Source: Thermoplasmata archaeon
Lineage (GTDB): Archaea > Thermoplasmatota > Thermoplasmata > Lutacidiplasmatales > UBA184
Assembly: GCA_021817605.1 (NCBI GenBank)
Contig: JAKAUN010000015.1
Location: forward strand, 1-64,000
DNA: 64,000 bases
Direction: 5' to 3'
The position numbers and the translations under genes were made by a program. Below are positions 1-10,637 of this stretch, piece by piece. The notes under the pieces were generated by a model, which saw only the letters and a list, made by a program, of their open reading frames with translations, was not told the DNA's origin and did no database searches. The stretch's first letter is position 1; each line of letters opens with the position of its first letter.

Positions 1-127
1 TTATCCCCGTCTCGAGGGCAGATTGTCCGCGTGTTACTGAGCAGTGCGCCGAGGGCTTACCCCTCTCGACTCGCATGGCTTAAGCGAACTCCAATAGCGG
101 TGCCCGCCGGCAGGATCAACCGGATTG
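1..127 (-). rRNA. 16S ribosomal RNA, 5' end (gene truncated by window start)
   Basis: Reverse complement reads AATCCGGTTGATCCTGCCGGCGGGCACCGCTATTGGAGTTCGCTTAAGCCATGCGAGTCGAGAGGGG..., matching the conserved archaeal 16S 5' end. Confidence 0.96.
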
Positions 128-252
128 ATGAACACACTTTCGCGTGCTCGGGAATACATTTTGGATCGTGACCGATCTCGCTGACTGGCGGAAATGCTCT
201 TCGCTCTCATCGAGCTGAATGCGTACGCTTCTTTGCATCTCTCCTCCGTCAG

Positions 253-300
253 TCCCGAGAGGTCTCTCCCCGCGTGGGGGAGGGGTTCTCGGGGCTCCAC
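253..300 (-). other. Pre-16S leader hairpin (possible rRNA processing structure)
   Basis: Minus strand CCCGAGAACCCCTCCCCCACGCGGGGAGAGACCTCTCGGG: outer CCCGAGA/TCTCGGG and inner CTCCCC/GGGGAG pairings, about 130-170 nt upstream of the 16S 5' end. Confidence 0.45.
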
Positions 301-430
301 GCCCCTCAGGGCCATCTGTGGCGTCGCCCTGGAAGAGACCGGGTCATGGGGTCGCCGGCTCGCCGTGGCGGCGTCGCCTTGACCGCAGCCGCGAAGGCCA
401 CGGGGAAGGCAGGGGCTCTAGCAGTCGCAG

Positions 431-440
431 GTATTTAAGC
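431..440 (-). promoter_or_regulatory. Candidate TATA box of the 16S rRNA transcription unit
   Basis: Minus-strand GCTTAAATAC in GC-rich context about 300 nt upstream of the 16S 5' end. Confidence 0.5.
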
Positions 441-1241
441 GTGCGAGAGCCCCGCGGGCCGTCCGGCCGCCCCCGAGAGCTCGAGCTGGTGGACGACCAG
501 GGGCACTTCGAGCAGCGAGGTGATCTCCGGGGTCCCGTCGTCCAGCCCGGTCCCGTCGCGGTTCAACCAGAGTCCGTGGAGGCCCGCGGCCCGGGCCCCG
601 AGGGCGTCCGTGTGCTCGAGGTTGCCCACGTAGAGCGCTCGCTCCGGTGCGATCCCCAGGCGGCCGACCGCGCGGCGGAAGATCTCCGGGTCCGGCTTCT
701 CCACGCCCTCCGTCCCGGAGGAGAGAACCTGCTCGAAGTAGCCGACGATCCCGGCGCGCTCGAGCAGACCACGCACGCTCGCCTCGCTGCGGGAGTTGGA
801 GATGACCCCGAGACGACGGCGGCTGGCCGCGAGCGCATCCAGGCAGCGGCGCACGTCGCTGTAGAGCGCCGCCGGCCTCTCCGGTGCGTGGGGGGCCGAG
901 GCGACGAACCGCTCGGCCACGGAGCGATCGAGCTCGCGACCGGTCGCCCGGGAGAGCACGCGACGCCAGAACTCGGGCAGCCGACCCGGATCGGGGCCGG
1001 AGCCGATCGGCGAACGGTCGACCTCCCGTTCGACCTCGGAAAAGGAGTGGCGTAGCTCGTCCGGCTCGACGTCCAGAGCGACCTCGCGCGCGAGGGAGCA
1101 CCAGCCGAGATAGTCGCGCCCGTCGACCAAGGTGCCGCCGACATCGAAGAGCACCGCCTCGATCCGCGGCGCGTCGCCCCCCATCGGAGCTCGATCGAGC
1201 CCGGAGGGAGGATTACGTTGGCGCGGGCGATGCCGCCGCAC
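435..1241 (-). CDS. HAD-superfamily hydrolase (start may be the internal ATG, MGGDAPRIEAVLFDVGGTLVDG)
   Basis: VLFDVGGTLVDG motif I, ISNSR motif II, EKPDPEIF and YVGN late motifs. Confidence 0.85.
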   Translation of the reverse strand: MRRHRPRQRNPPSGLDRAPMGGDAPRIEAVLFDVGGTLVDGRDYLGWCSLAREVALDVEPDELRHSFSEVEREVDRSPIGSGPDPGRLPEFWRRVLSRATGRELDRSVAERFVASAPHAPERPAALYSDVRRCLDALAASRRRLGVISNSRSEASVRGLLERAGIVGYFEQVLSSGTEGVEKPDPEIFRRAVGRLGIAPERALYVGNLEHTDALGARAAGLHGLWLNRDGTGLDDGTPEITSLLEVPLVVHQLELSGAAGRPAGLSHA

Positions 1242-1247
1242 GAGAGG

Positions 1248-1673
1248 CTAGGCGACCGAGACGCTCACGATGTCGGTGTGACGGGCCAGGATCGCCCGCG
1301 CGATCTTGAGGTTCTTTCCCTGCTTGCCGATCGCCCGCGCCTTCCACGCCGGATCGACCGTCACGGTGACGTGGCGGCCCCGGCCCTTGGGAGCGAAGTC
1401 GACCTGACGGGGCGAGTACCAGTAGAAGATGTTGCGCACGAGCGCCTCGGGCTCGTCCGCCCACTCGACGACCTGGATCTCCTTCTTCATCATCCCCTTG
1501 AGCCGGTCGACCAGGACGCCCCCCGGACCGACCGCCTTGTGGATGTCGCCGGGAACGACCAGGTAGACGAGCTTCTCCTCGGCCTCGAGGCAATCCTTGA
1601 CCCGCGCGCCGGTCCGCTCCTCGAACAGCCGGATGTAGCCGAGCGTCTCGTTGTCGAAGGCAATCTCGGCCAT
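1248..1673 (-). CDS. nusA: NusA-like transcription termination/antitermination KH protein
   Basis: 141 aa with two KH-like segments (VVPGDIHKAVGPGGVLVDRLK; AIGKQGKNLKIARAI), downstream of rpoA2-L30e as in archaeal rpo operons. Confidence 0.9.
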   Translation of the reverse strand: MAEIAFDNETLGYIRLFEERTGARVKDCLEAEEKLVYLVVPGDIHKAVGPGGVLVDRLKGMMKKEIQVVEWADEPEALVRNIFYWYSPRQVDFAPKGRGRHVTVTVDPAWKARAIGKQGKNLKIARAILARHTDIVSVSVA

Positions 1674-1698
1674 CGGAAAGGGTTCGTCCGCAGACCGC

Positions 1699-1986
1699 TC
1701 AGGTCTGGAGGGTCAGGATCGCGCTCGACCCCGGGTCCAGGATCGCGAGCGCGCTGATCGGGAACGGCTTGCCGCACGCCTGGCCGAGGTCGACGGCGGT
1801 GCCGTCGAAGTGGTAGACCGGCACCTTCCCGAGCGAGCGCTCGGTCGTGAGCGCCCGGTCCGGACAGCTCGACGCGACGATGAGCAGCCGGGCCTTCTTC
1901 GCCTCGGCGGCCGCGCGGCTCTCGGCGAGTCCGATCTTCACCGTGCCGGTCTCGAGCGCCACCTTGAGGGCGTGGTTGAGGTCCAT
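1699..1986 (-). CDS. rpl30e: Ribosomal protein L30e
   Basis: 95 aa, ALKVALETGTVKIGLAESRAAAEAKKARLLIVASSCPD; operon position between rpoA2 and nusA. Confidence 0.88.
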   Translation of the reverse strand: MDLNHALKVALETGTVKIGLAESRAAAEAKKARLLIVASSCPDRALTTERSLGKVPVYHFDGTAVDLGQACGKPFPISALAILDPGSSAILTLQT

Positions 1987-1988
1987 CG

Positions 1989-3293
1989 CTAGTTCGCCTC
2001 CTGGGTCCCCGCCGCCTCGGTCGAGGCAGCGCGGGCCTCGGGCAACGGACGGTAGACGAGGTTGACCGCCCCGGTGCCGAGCGTTATCGGCTGGCCGACG
2101 ATGATGTTCTCCGCAACGCCGCGGAGCTCATCGACCTCGCCGGTGATCGCCGCGCGGAGCAGGTGCGCGGCCGTGATCTCGAAGGCGGCACGCGCGAGGA
2201 CGCTCGTCTTCTTCCCCGAGATGCCGTGGCGGCCGATCGCGCGGATGTCCCCCTCGTTGGTCATCACGTCGGCGACCAGCATGAGGTGGCGGATGTCGAC
2301 GCCGAGCCCCTGCTCGGCGAGCGTGCGGTTCGCCTCGAGGATGAGCGCGGCCCGCGCCGCCTCGACACCGTAGACGCGGTAGACCTCGAAGATCGAGTTG
2401 GTCGTCGTGTGCACCGGGTCGACCCCCTCGATCTCGATGACCCCCTCGAGATTGGAGCCCTCCGTGTAGATCACGTAGCCTTCCTTCTCCTTGCGGATGA
2501 GCGCGCGCCGGATCGAGCTCACGCCCTTGATCTGGATCGCCTTGGCCTCCTCGCTCGCGATGAGGAGCTTCTTGAACGGCATCTCCTCGACCGACTCCTC
2601 CCTCTTGGACTTCGTGGCTCCCGCACGGCTCTCCTTGAGGTGGATCTCGAAGGGACGCGTCTCCCCGCTGCCCGAGCCCGGCTTGATCTCGAAGAGCCTC
2701 GGGTCGAGCCCCTCGGCGAGCGTGCGCTCGAGGTCGGCACGCTTGACCCCGCGCGCCTCGAGCAGCGCCGCCTGGGGGGTCAGAACGACCTTGAGCTCCT
2801 CGACGACGGTGCCGATGGAGGCGACGTCGGGGATCGTCGTCACCTCGATCTGGAGAGCGATGCGCTGGACCGCGTCGCGGTCGTTGCGGAGCTTCTTGTC
2901 GACGTGGACCGTCATCATCGGCGTCGACGGCACCCGTCGCGCGTCGACGAGCTCGATGAGCCGGGGAAGGCCGAGCGTGACGTTCATCTCGGCGACCCCC
3001 GCGTAGTGGAACGTTCGCAGCGTCATCTGCGTGCCGGGCTCTCCTATCGACTGGGCGGCGATGATGCCGACCGACTCGTGCGGGTCGACCTCCGCCCGGC
3101 GGAACCGACGGGCCACCTCCCGGACGACCTTGGTCTGCTCGGCGGGCGGCAGCCTTAGGCCCTGGAGCTTCTCTTTAAGCTCCCTCAGGAGCGCGGGCGG
3201 AAGCGAGGCGCCGGTCGTCTCGACGGCGATCTCCTGGATCCGCTGGGAGAGCTCCCGCGGAGCCGGCTTCTTCTCCTCGGACATGGGGTTCAC
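1989..3293 (-). CDS. rpoA2: DNA-directed RNA polymerase subunit A''
   Basis: [45 protein letters not shown] and C-terminal GAVNLVY. Confidence 0.97.
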   Translation of the reverse strand: MNPMSEEKKPAPRELSQRIQEIAVETTGASLPPALLRELKEKLQGLRLPPAEQTKVVREVARRFRRAEVDPHESVGIIAAQSIGEPGTQMTLRTFHYAGVAEMNVTLGLPRLIELVDARRVPSTPMMTVHVDKKLRNDRDAVQRIALQIEVTTIPDVASIGTVVEELKVVLTPQAALLEARGVKRADLERTLAEGLDPRLFEIKPGSGSGETRPFEIHLKESRAGATKSKREESVEEMPFKKLLIASEEAKAIQIKGVSSIRRALIRKEKEGYVIYTEGSNLEGVIEIEGVDPVHTTTNSIFEVYRVYGVEAARAALILEANRTLAEQGLGVDIRHLMLVADVMTNEGDIRAIGRHGISGKKTSVLARAAFEITAAHLLRAAITGEVDELRGVAENIIVGQPITLGTGAVNLVYRPLPEARAASTEAAGTQEAN

Positions 3294-6082
3294 TCGCCTC
3301 CGAACTCGGGGCCCTCTTCCGGGGCTCCGACCTCCTCGGCCTCCTCCTCTTCGGCCTCCTCCTCGAGCTGCGCCTCCGCCTGGAGGTCCATCTCCTCCTC
3401 GGCGACCGGTGGGGCACCCCCGGAGCCTTCGCCCTTTCGCTCGCCGGCGGGGCGGACGCGCCGTCCGAGGACCTGGCTCAGGACCTCGTCCAGCGGGACC
3501 GGCTGGCCCTGGAACGAGCGCGCCGGGTCGATGCCGTCCTCGCCGTAGCGGTACTCGATAACGGTGCCGGCGGTGTTGCGGACGGTCCCGTCCTCGGCGA
3601 CCTTGAGGTCCTCGAGGGCGTTGATGAGCCTCCGCTGCATGTAGCCCGAGCGGCTCGTGCGCACCGCGGTGTCGACCAGCGACTCGCGGCCCCCCATCGA
3701 GTGGAAGAAGTACTCCGTCGGGAGGAGACCGCGCTTGTAGCTCGAGCTGACGAACCCGCGCGAGTCCGCGCCCAGGTCTCCCCGCTGGAAGTGCGGGAGG
3801 GTCCGCGCGACGTAGCCCCTGAGGAGCCGCTCGCCGCGGACCGACTGCTGGCCGACCGCCCCGGCCATCTGGGTGAGGTTGAGCATCGAGCCCCGGGCGC
3901 CGGACTTCGCCAGGATCACCGCGGGATTCTCCATCCCGAGGTAGCGGCCCGCGATGTCCCCGGCCGAGTCGCGTGCCTGGCCGAGCTCGCGTCGGACCAT
4001 CACCTCGAGCGTCTCCTCGAGCGAGCGGCCCGGCATCTGCTCGAGCTCGCCCTTGCGGTACTGCTCGACCAGCTCGTTCACCGTGAGCCGGGCGCCCGAG
4101 AGCGCCTGGTCGATCTCCTTCTGCGCCCCTTCGGGGACGTCCTCGTCATCGATGCCCGTGGAGAGCCCCTTGAGGGCGATCGCGGTGATCGCAAGGCGGC
4201 TCATCTCGTCCAGGAACTGGCGGGCCCGCGACATGCCGTTGTTGCGGGCGATCGCGTCCAGTACGGCTCCCTTCTCGTAGGCGATCGCCTTCTTGTCGAT
4301 CGCCCCGGCCTTGAGCACGCCGCGCTCGATGACGACCCAGGCGTCGTGCTTGCAGGCGAGCGGAGAGCAGTCGCATCGGGCCCAGATGTTCGAGCGGAAC
4401 TCGAGGGTGAGGTCGCTCGGAAGGGTGAGCGAGAAGAGCTGCTTTCCGCTCCACGCCGCCTCGCCGGCCTTGTCCTTGCCGGACGGCGGGGGGATGGGGT
4501 AGTTGAGCTTGGAAAGGAGGTAGGTGACCTCGCTGCGCGAGAACGACGGGTTCTGGTAGGTGAGCAGGAAGGCGGCGGTGATGTGGTCGTGGAGCATCCC
4601 GATGATGGGGCCGCCGTAGCGGGGCGAGAGGATGTGCTCCTCGACCTTCATCAGGACCTTCGCCTCGGCCCGTGCCTCCTGGCTCTGGAGGACGTGGAGG
4701 TTCATCTCGTCGCCATCGAAGTCCGCGTTGTAGGGCGGGCAGTCGCACAGGTTGAACCGGAAGGTCTTGTGCGGCAGGATGCGCACGAAGTGCGCCATCA
4801 TGCTCATCCGGTGGAGGCTCGGCTGCCGGTTGAACAGCACGATGTCGCCGTCGACGAGCTGACGCTCGACGATCGAGCCCGGCGTCACGAGCTCGGCGCA
4901 CGCCTCGGCGTTCTTGTCCATCACCTTGATCCGCTGGCCGTCCTCGCGGACGATGTAGTTGACCCCGCAGCGGTAGCCGCCCTCCGGCCCGGTGGCGGCG
5001 GGGGACGGGCCGCGCTTCACGAGCTCCTTGGCGATCTCCTGGTTGTGGAGGGTCACCTCGAGCGGCACCGTGAGGCCACGCGCGATCTCGACCGGAACGC
5101 CGACCTCGTTGATGGAGAGAAGCGGGTCGGGGCTGATGACCGTGCGGGCGGAGAAGTTCACACGCTTTCCCGAGAGGTTCGAGCGGAACCGGCCGTCCTT
5201 GCCCTTGAGCCTCTGGGCGAGGGTCTTGAGCGGCCTCCCCGAGCGGTGACGGGCCGGGGGGATCCCGCTCGTCTGGTTGTCGAAGTAGGTCGTGACGTGG
5301 TACTGCAAGAGCTCCCAGAGGTCCTCGACGACCAGCTGGGGGGCGCCCATGTCGCGGTTCTCGCGCAGCCGCTGGTTGATCCTCAGCACATCCACGAGCT
5401 TGTGGGTGAGGTCGTCCTCGCTGCGTTCGCCGCTCTCCAAGGTGATGGAAGGGCGGACCTGGACGGGCGGGACGGGCAGCACGGTGAGGACCATCCACTC
5501 CGGCCGGCCGAAGCGCGGGTTGAGGTCGAGGGCCACCACGTCCTCGTCAGGGATCCGTTCCAAGCGCGCGCGGACCTCCTTCGGGGTGATCTTGTGCTGG
5601 TCCTCGCGGAAGGTCGTCGGCTTGTCGAGGACGATCTTGTGCTGGATCTCGTGGCAGAACGGGCAGGCGCGCTCTTCCTTTCCCTCGCGCGAGCGGGGAG
5701 CGGGGGCCGCCCCCTCCCCGTCGGAAGAGCTCTCGCTTCGGGAGCTCGGGGCATCGGGGAGGATGCGACCGCACGCGCGGCAGGTCGACTGGAGCAGCCG
5801 CTTGATCTCCTTGGCGTAGCCTACGTGGATCACCGGCATGGCGAGCTCGATGATGCCGAAGTGGCCCGGGCACTCGTTGACCCGGCCGCCGCAGGTGCGG
5901 CAGCGCAGGTTCGGCTCGATGACGCCGAGGTGGAGGTCCATGAGCCCCATCTCGATCGGATAGCCGTCGTCGTCGTAGGTGTCGGCGGTGATGATCTTGA
6001 CCGCGCTCATCCGCCGGATCTCGTCCGGCGAGAGGAAGGCGAACTGCAGCCCGCGGATCTTCTTGGAGAGTCCCTGCGCCAT
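3290..6082 (-). CDS. rpoA1: DNA-directed RNA polymerase subunit A'
   Basis: [14 protein letters not shown] catalytic motif and zinc-binding N terminus; ATGA overlap with rpoA2. Confidence 0.98.
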   Translation of the reverse strand: MAQGLSKKIRGLQFAFLSPDEIRRMSAVKIITADTYDDDGYPIEMGLMDLHLGVIEPNLRCRTCGGRVNECPGHFGIIELAMPVIHVGYAKEIKRLLQSTCRACGRILPDAPSSRSESSSDGEGAAPAPRSREGKEERACPFCHEIQHKIVLDKPTTFREDQHKITPKEVRARLERIPDEDVVALDLNPRFGRPEWMVLTVLPVPPVQVRPSITLESGERSEDDLTHKLVDVLRINQRLRENRDMGAPQLVVEDLWELLQYHVTTYFDNQTSGIPPARHRSGRPLKTLAQRLKGKDGRFRSNLSGKRVNFSARTVISPDPLLSINEVGVPVEIARGLTVPLEVTLHNQEIAKELVKRGPSPAATGPEGGYRCGVNYIVREDGQRIKVMDKNAEACAELVTPGSIVERQLVDGDIVLFNRQPSLHRMSMMAHFVRILPHKTFRFNLCDCPPYNADFDGDEMNLHVLQSQEARAEAKVLMKVEEHILSPRYGGPIIGMLHDHITAAFLLTYQNPSFSRSEVTYLLSKLNYPIPPPSGKDKAGEAAWSGKQLFSLTLPSDLTLEFRSNIWARCDCSPLACKHDAWVVIERGVLKAGAIDKKAIAYEKGAVLDAIARNNGMSRARQFLDEMSRLAITAIALKGLSTGIDDEDVPEGAQKEIDQALSGARLTVNELVEQYRKGELEQMPGRSLEETLEVMVRRELGQARDSAGDIAGRYLGMENPAVILAKSGARGSMLNLTQMAGAVGQQSVRGERLLRGYVARTLPHFQRGDLGADSRGFVSSSYKRGLLPTEYFFHSMGGRESLVDTAVRTSRSGYMQRRLINALEDLKVAEDGTVRNTAGTVIEYRYGEDGIDPARSFQGQPVPLDEVLSQVLGRRVRPAGERKGEGSGGAPPVAEEEMDLQAEAQLEEEAEEEEAEEVGAPEEGPEFGGE

Positions 6083-6093
6083 CGTGCTTCCCC

Positions 6094-9000
6094 CTAACGC
6101 ATCTCCTCGAGCTGGAGGCGCATGATCACGCCGAGGCTGATCAGCTCCTCAAGGAGGAGCTTGAACGAGTAGCTCATCTCGACCGGATAGATCGACGAGG
6201 TGTTGCCGCAGCTCGGGCAACGCAGCGAGTTCGCCCGCGAGTCGGGGATGGCGATGTGCCCGCACTCGGTGTTGCCGCAGACGTACTGGATCGTCCCGTC
6301 CGACTCGTCGAGCAAGCGGTCCTTGATCACCATCGCGACGCCGTGGCCGATGAGGCAGTCGCGCTCCATCTCTCCGAACCGGAGCCCGCCCTGGCGCGAG
6401 CGACCCTCGGTCGGCTGGCGCGTGAGGATCTGCACCGGCCCGCGCGAGCGCATATGCATCTTGCCCGCGACCATGTGGTGGAGCTTCTGGTAGTAGATGA
6501 CGCCGACAAAGATCTCCGCCTCGAACCGCCGCCCGGTGAGGCCGTCGTAGAGCGTCTCGCGCCCGGACGGGTGGAAGCCGAGCGACTTGAGCTCCTCGCG
6601 AAGCGCCTCCTCGCGCGTCCCGGAGAACGCCGTCCCGTCGATCGTGCGGCCTTCGAGAGCTCCCACCTTGCCGCCGAGCATCTCGAGCACGTGGGCGACC
6701 GTCATCCGCGACGGGATCGCGTGCGGGTTGATCAGAAGGTCCGGGGTGAGCCCGCTGCGGGTGAACGGGAGGTTCTCCTGCGGGACCGTGAGCCCGATGA
6801 CCCCCTTCTGGCCGTGCCGGCTCGCGAACTTGTCGCCGAGCTCGGGGACCCGCTGGTTGCGGACCTTCACCTTGACGAGCTTGGAGATGTTCTCCCCTTC
6901 GGTGAGGATGACGTTGTCGACCCAGCCGGACTCGCCGAAGCGCACGGTGACGCTCGTCTCCCGGCGCTTCTGCGGGGTCAACAGGTCGGTCTTCTCCTCG
7001 AGGAACCTCGGCGGGCTCGTCTTGCCGACGAGCACGTCGCCCTCCGAGACCTCGAGCTCGGGGAAGATGAGGCCGTCCTCGCCGAGGTTGCGATAGGAGG
7101 TGTCGACGCGGGCTCCCGCGACGTCCGGCCGCGGGATCTCGAAGCGGTCCTCCTGGCCCCCCGGGTACTTGCGCTCCTCCCCGCGGTAGGTCCGGAAGAA
7201 GGACGAGCGGCCAAGTCCGCGATCGATCGCCCCCTTGGAGAAGACGAGGGCGTCCTGCATGTTGTAGCCCTCGTAGGAGAGCACGGCGACCACAAAGTTC
7301 TGGCCGGCGGGCCGCTCGGTGAAGTGGACGTAGCGCATCGTCTGCGTCTGGAGGATCGGCGCCTCGGGGTAGTGCAGGAGGTGGCCCCGGGTGTCCGGGC
7401 GGCGCCGGTAGTTCACCGACTCGACGCCGAGGGCCTGCTTGGCCATCCCCGAGCCCATCGTGTTGCGGGGCGCGGCGTTGTGCTCGGGGTAGGGAATGAG
7501 CCCGGTGCAGACACCGAGCATGAGGTTGGGATCGATCTCGAGATGGGTGTGGCGCTCGTTGATGAGGGCCCCGACGGGGAACTCCGCGTGGCAGAGGCCG
7601 CAGGCGACCAGGGGCTTGTCGCGCTTCTCGCCCATCGAGACCCAGCGGACGTCCGAGCGGGAGAGCGCCCGCTCGCACTTCGGACAGCGGTCGGGCGAGG
7701 AGAACGGGTCGATGGCGATGAGGGCATCCTCCTCCTCCTCGGCATCGGCCCACTCGACCTTCCCCTGGCGGATGAGGTCGCTGTACGCGAGCGTCCCCCG
7801 CCCGAGGTCGTCGAGGTCCGAGCGCGAGACGCGCGGCACTCCGCCCTTCACCACCACGAGCGGGCGGCGCAGGCGGCCCGAGTCGGAATGGACGATGACC
7901 TCGTTCATCACCTCGTCGTAGCGGACGTTGATCTCGTAGGTCCTGTCGCCGAGCGACGGGGAGAGCGTGCCGGTGCGGCGGCGCTCGCGGATCTCCTTGA
8001 CGAGCTCGAGTGGCTGGGAGTGGAGCCCGACCAGATTGCCGTTGACATAGACGCGCGCGGCGCGTCGTCCCTTGGCGCCGGTCGCCTCCTGGAAGACCTC
8101 CGGTCCGATCTCGCGGGTGTTGAGGTCGCGCAGGATGAGGGTGACCTCCTCCTCGTCCGCCCCTTCCGAGACATCGACGCAGAGAGCGTAGTTCTTCACG
8201 AGGCCGCAGTTCTGGCCCTCGGGCGTCTCGTTCGGGCAGAGCCGCCCCCACTGCGTCGGGTGGAGATCGCGCGCCTCGAAGTGCGGTTGGCTGCGCGTGA
8301 GAGGGCTCGTGACGCGGCGCAGGTGGCTGATCGTGGACATGTGGCTGGTCCGGTCGAGCACCTGGCTCACCCCCGCGCGGCCGCCGACCCAGTTGCCGGT
8401 CGCCAGCGCGTGGACGAGCCGCTGGGTGAGGAGGTCCGGCCGGATCGCGCTGGCGATCCGAAGGTCCTTCTTGCGGGCGAAGGAACGCTCCAGCTGGTAC
8501 TTGAGGTCCTTGAGCAGCAGCGAGAAGGCGACCCGGAAGAGGTCCTCCATGAGGTCGCCGGCGAGCTTGAGCCGCTTGTTGGCGTAGTGGTCCTTGTCGT
8601 CCTCCCCACGCACCTTGAGATGGAGCTCGAGGACCGTCCGCGCCATGCGCGCGAGGTAGAGCGCCTTCTTGAGGCGGTCGGCGCGCGTGTCGCCGAGGTG
8701 GGGGAGGAGCGAGCGGTCGAGGATGCCATCCACCTTCCGCTGGCGGTACTCCTTCGCCTGGCCCGTGGCGAACTTCTTCTCGAGGAAGAGGAGGGCGTCC
8801 TCCGTCGTCTGGATCCCCTCCGGCGGGTAGAGCTTCTTGGAGAGGCACTCCTCGAGGTTGACGTTGAGCAGATGCTTCATCGTCTGAACGAACGGCTCGT
8901 CCAGCGGGAGGAGCTCGCCGAGGACCGCCTGGAAGATCTCCTCGTCGTTCTTCATCCCGAGAGCTTTCATCAGGATCGCGAGCGGGATCTGGCCGCTCGC

Positions 9001-9765
9001 CGTCGGGACGGAGACCTGAAGGATCCCGTCCTTCTTCTTCTCCACGACCGTGAGGGAGCGGTAGCCGCCGCGCTGGCTGAACACCTTGGCGCTCTCGATC
9101 GGCGTGCCGTAGCGCTCGTTGAACTCGGCGAAGATGCGGTTGGGGGCGAGGTCCTCGAGGCTGATGATCACCCTCTCGGTCCCGCCGATGATGAAGTAGC
9201 CTCCCGGGTCGAGGGGGTCCTCGCCGTACTCGACCAGCTTGGCGCGGTACTCCTCGTCGGAGAGCCAGATCTGGTCGTCCTCGGTGATCTTGTAGCGGTT
9301 GAGGTTGCACGGACGGCTCTTGACCATGATCGGCAGGTCGCCGATGTGCACGTCCTCGGGGGCGCGCTCGACCCCGTTCTCCACGACGGTGACCTTGAGG
9401 TAGATGGGCGCCTGGTAGGTGAGGTTCCTCAGGCGCGCCTCCATCGGCGTGAGGGTCGGCTTCGAGCCGACGGGCTCCTTGACGAACGGGGCGCCGATGA
9501 AGATCGTCGGCTCGGCGGAGGGGTGGACGGCCCCCCGCGAGTCGCGCCGTCGGCCGACGCGCACGTAGATCGAGCTCTTCGTCTTCTGGACGTCGAGCCG
9601 GATGACCCCGCGCTCGCCGGAGTCCTCGCTGACGCGGGCCTCGTCGACGATCCGCTGCATCCGCGAGTTGGGATTGTCGCGGGTGGGCAGGAAGTCGTTG
9701 AAGCTGGCCAGGTGATGGTTGACGATCGACCTCTCGCGGAAGAAGGCATCCACTATCTCTCGCAT
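6094..9765 (-). CDS. rpoB: DNA-directed RNA polymerase subunit B (unsplit B''+B')
   Basis: 1223 aa continuous ORF with [44 protein letters not shown] and [13 protein letters not shown]. Confidence 0.98.
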   Translation of the reverse strand: MREIVDAFFRERSIVNHHLASFNDFLPTRDNPNSRMQRIVDEARVSEDSGERGVIRLDVQKTKSSIYVRVGRRRDSRGAVHPSAEPTIFIGAPFVKEPVGSKPTLTPMEARLRNLTYQAPIYLKVTVVENGVERAPEDVHIGDLPIMVKSRPCNLNRYKITEDDQIWLSDEEYRAKLVEYGEDPLDPGGYFIIGGTERVIISLEDLAPNRIFAEFNERYGTPIESAKVFSQRGGYRSLTVVEKKKDGILQVSVPTASGQIPLAILMKALGMKNDEEIFQAVLGELLPLDEPFVQTMKHLLNVNLEECLSKKLYPPEGIQTTEDALLFLEKKFATGQAKEYRQRKVDGILDRSLLPHLGDTRADRLKKALYLARMARTVLELHLKVRGEDDKDHYANKRLKLAGDLMEDLFRVAFSLLLKDLKYQLERSFARKKDLRIASAIRPDLLTQRLVHALATGNWVGGRAGVSQVLDRTSHMSTISHLRRVTSPLTRSQPHFEARDLHPTQWGRLCPNETPEGQNCGLVKNYALCVDVSEGADEEEVTLILRDLNTREIGPEVFQEATGAKGRRAARVYVNGNLVGLHSQPLELVKEIRERRRTGTLSPSLGDRTYEINVRYDEVMNEVIVHSDSGRLRRPLVVVKGGVPRVSRSDLDDLGRGTLAYSDLIRQGKVEWADAEEEEDALIAIDPFSSPDRCPKCERALSRSDVRWVSMGEKRDKPLVACGLCHAEFPVGALINERHTHLEIDPNLMLGVCTGLIPYPEHNAAPRNTMGSGMAKQALGVESVNYRRRPDTRGHLLHYPEAPILQTQTMRYVHFTERPAGQNFVVAVLSYEGYNMQDALVFSKGAIDRGLGRSSFFRTYRGEERKYPGGQEDRFEIPRPDVAGARVDTSYRNLGEDGLIFPELEVSEGDVLVGKTSPPRFLEEKTDLLTPQKRRETSVTVRFGESGWVDNVILTEGENISKLVKVKVRNQRVPELGDKFASRHGQKGVIGLTVPQENLPFTRSGLTPDLLINPHAIPSRMTVAHVLEMLGGKVGALEGRTIDGTAFSGTREEALREELKSLGFHPSGRETLYDGLTGRRFEAEIFVGVIYYQKLHHMVAGKMHMRSRGPVQILTRQPTEGRSRQGGLRFGEMERDCLIGHGVAMVIKDRLLDESDGTIQYVCGNTECGHIAIPDSRANSLRCPSCGNTSSIYPVEMSYSFKLLLEELISLGVIMRLQLEEMR

Positions 9766-9772
9766 CGTTCGG

Positions 9773-10111
9773 TTACTCCTCCCCCGCTGGGGCGACGATC
9801 ACCCGATAGGCGATCGCCTCGCCCGCGGTGGCGCTCGGCCGGCGGATCCGCACGAGGCGGCCGACCAGGCGCTCGCCGGACTCCTTGAGCGCCGTGTACT
9901 TCGGGTCGGTTTTTAGCCCCGGGTCGGCGACGAAGATCTTCGGCAGCCGTTCCGGGCTCGTCTTGAGTTCCGCGAGCACCTTGCGGGATTCCTCCTCGGT
10001 CAGGATCTCGTGGGGGGGAGCGAGATGGTGGGCGACGAACGGTCGCGTCGGAACGACGTGCTTGGCGGCGGTGCTCGTCTTGCGGCTGCGACGCGCGGGG
10101 CTGGGGGTCAC
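9773..10111 (-). CDS. rpoH: DNA-directed RNA polymerase subunit H (proposed GTG start after the tRNA)
   Basis: [45 protein letters not shown]; the 160-aa ORF in the track runs into the tRNA-Lys gene, so the in-frame GTG at 10111 is preferred. Confidence 0.85.
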   Translation of the reverse strand: MTPSPARRSRKTSTAAKHVVPTRPFVAHHLAPPHEILTEEESRKVLAELKTSPERLPKIFVADPGLKTDPKYTALKESGERLVGRLVRIRRPSATAGEAIAYRVIVAPAGEE

Positions 10112-10132
10112 TGGTTCCTCCGGGGAGCGGGC

Positions 10133-10275
10133 CGGGCCCGGGGGGAGCTTCGGCGCGACCGTGCGGACCACGCACAGAGGCTCGTTCGAACCCCCGACCA
10201 CCTGGTTAAAAGCCAGATGCTCTGTGCCGGGCCTCCGGCGTCCCCGGACGGCCAACCGGACTGAGCTACGGGCCC
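10133..10275 (-). tRNA. tRNA-Lys(UUU) with two putative non-canonical introns (D-loop about 10225..10253; T-loop 10147..10184)
   Basis: Spliced model GGGCCCG TA GCTC AGTCCGGTTCA GAGC A TCTGG CTTTTAA CCAGG TGGTC GGGGG TTCGAAT CCCCC CGGGCCC G folds as a full cloverleaf. T-loop intron flanked by h GGGGG/CCCCC, H UUCG/CGAA, bulges AAC and GCU. Confidence 0.88.
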
Positions 10276-10334
10276 TTCCCGTCTCCGGCCGGCGTTCACC
10301 GACACGGCGTATTTCAGGCTATCCCCGGGAGGGC

Positions 10335-10637
10335 TCACTGCAGGCTCTCCAAGCTTGAGATGATCGACCAGATGGCCGTCCGCCCGTGCGTCGGCAGGTT
10401 GGGGTCATTGGCCAGGTCGTCCAGGACGTAGACGGCGCTGGCGATCCGCACGTCCAGGGCGACCCGGGCCTTGACGAGCTGCTCGCGCGCCGACTGCGCC
10501 CCGCGTCGGACGTTCCGGGGGACCGAGGTGTCGTCCGCGAGCTCCCCGAGCGTCTGGAAGACCTTCTGGACCGCCGGCGGCTCGCCCGTAAGCTCGTTCG
10601 GGGCTCCGCGTTCGGAGGTGGGGGACGGGCCGGTCAT
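10335..10637 (-). CDS. UPF0147 family protein
   Basis: VQKVFQTLGELADDTSVPRNVRRGAQSAREQL...DLANDPNLPTHGRTAIWSIISSLE. Confidence 0.85.
   Translation of the reverse strand: MTGPSPTSERGAPNELTGEPPAVQKVFQTLGELADDTSVPRNVRRGAQSAREQLVKARVALDVRIASAVYVLDDLANDPNLPTHGRTAIWSIISSLESLQ

Noticed and set aside
34-382. ORFs in the 16S rRNA leader (93 aa and 62 aa)
   Set aside because: They overlap the 16S 5' end or the structured pre-rRNA leader and have no protein-like composition.
6256-9888. 1210-aa plus-strand ORF opposite rpoB (and similar long antisense ORFs, e.g. 3701..6097, 16311..18239, 32458..34284, 61658..63646)
   Set aside because: Low-complexity R/E/L/D-rich translations that mirror a conserved gene on the other strand; expected in high-GC DNA, where antisense stop codons are rare.
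9753-10255. 160-aa and 140-aa ORFs running through the tRNA-Lys gene
   Set aside because: The RpoH-conserved part begins after the tRNA, and the upstream extension translates tRNA sequence.
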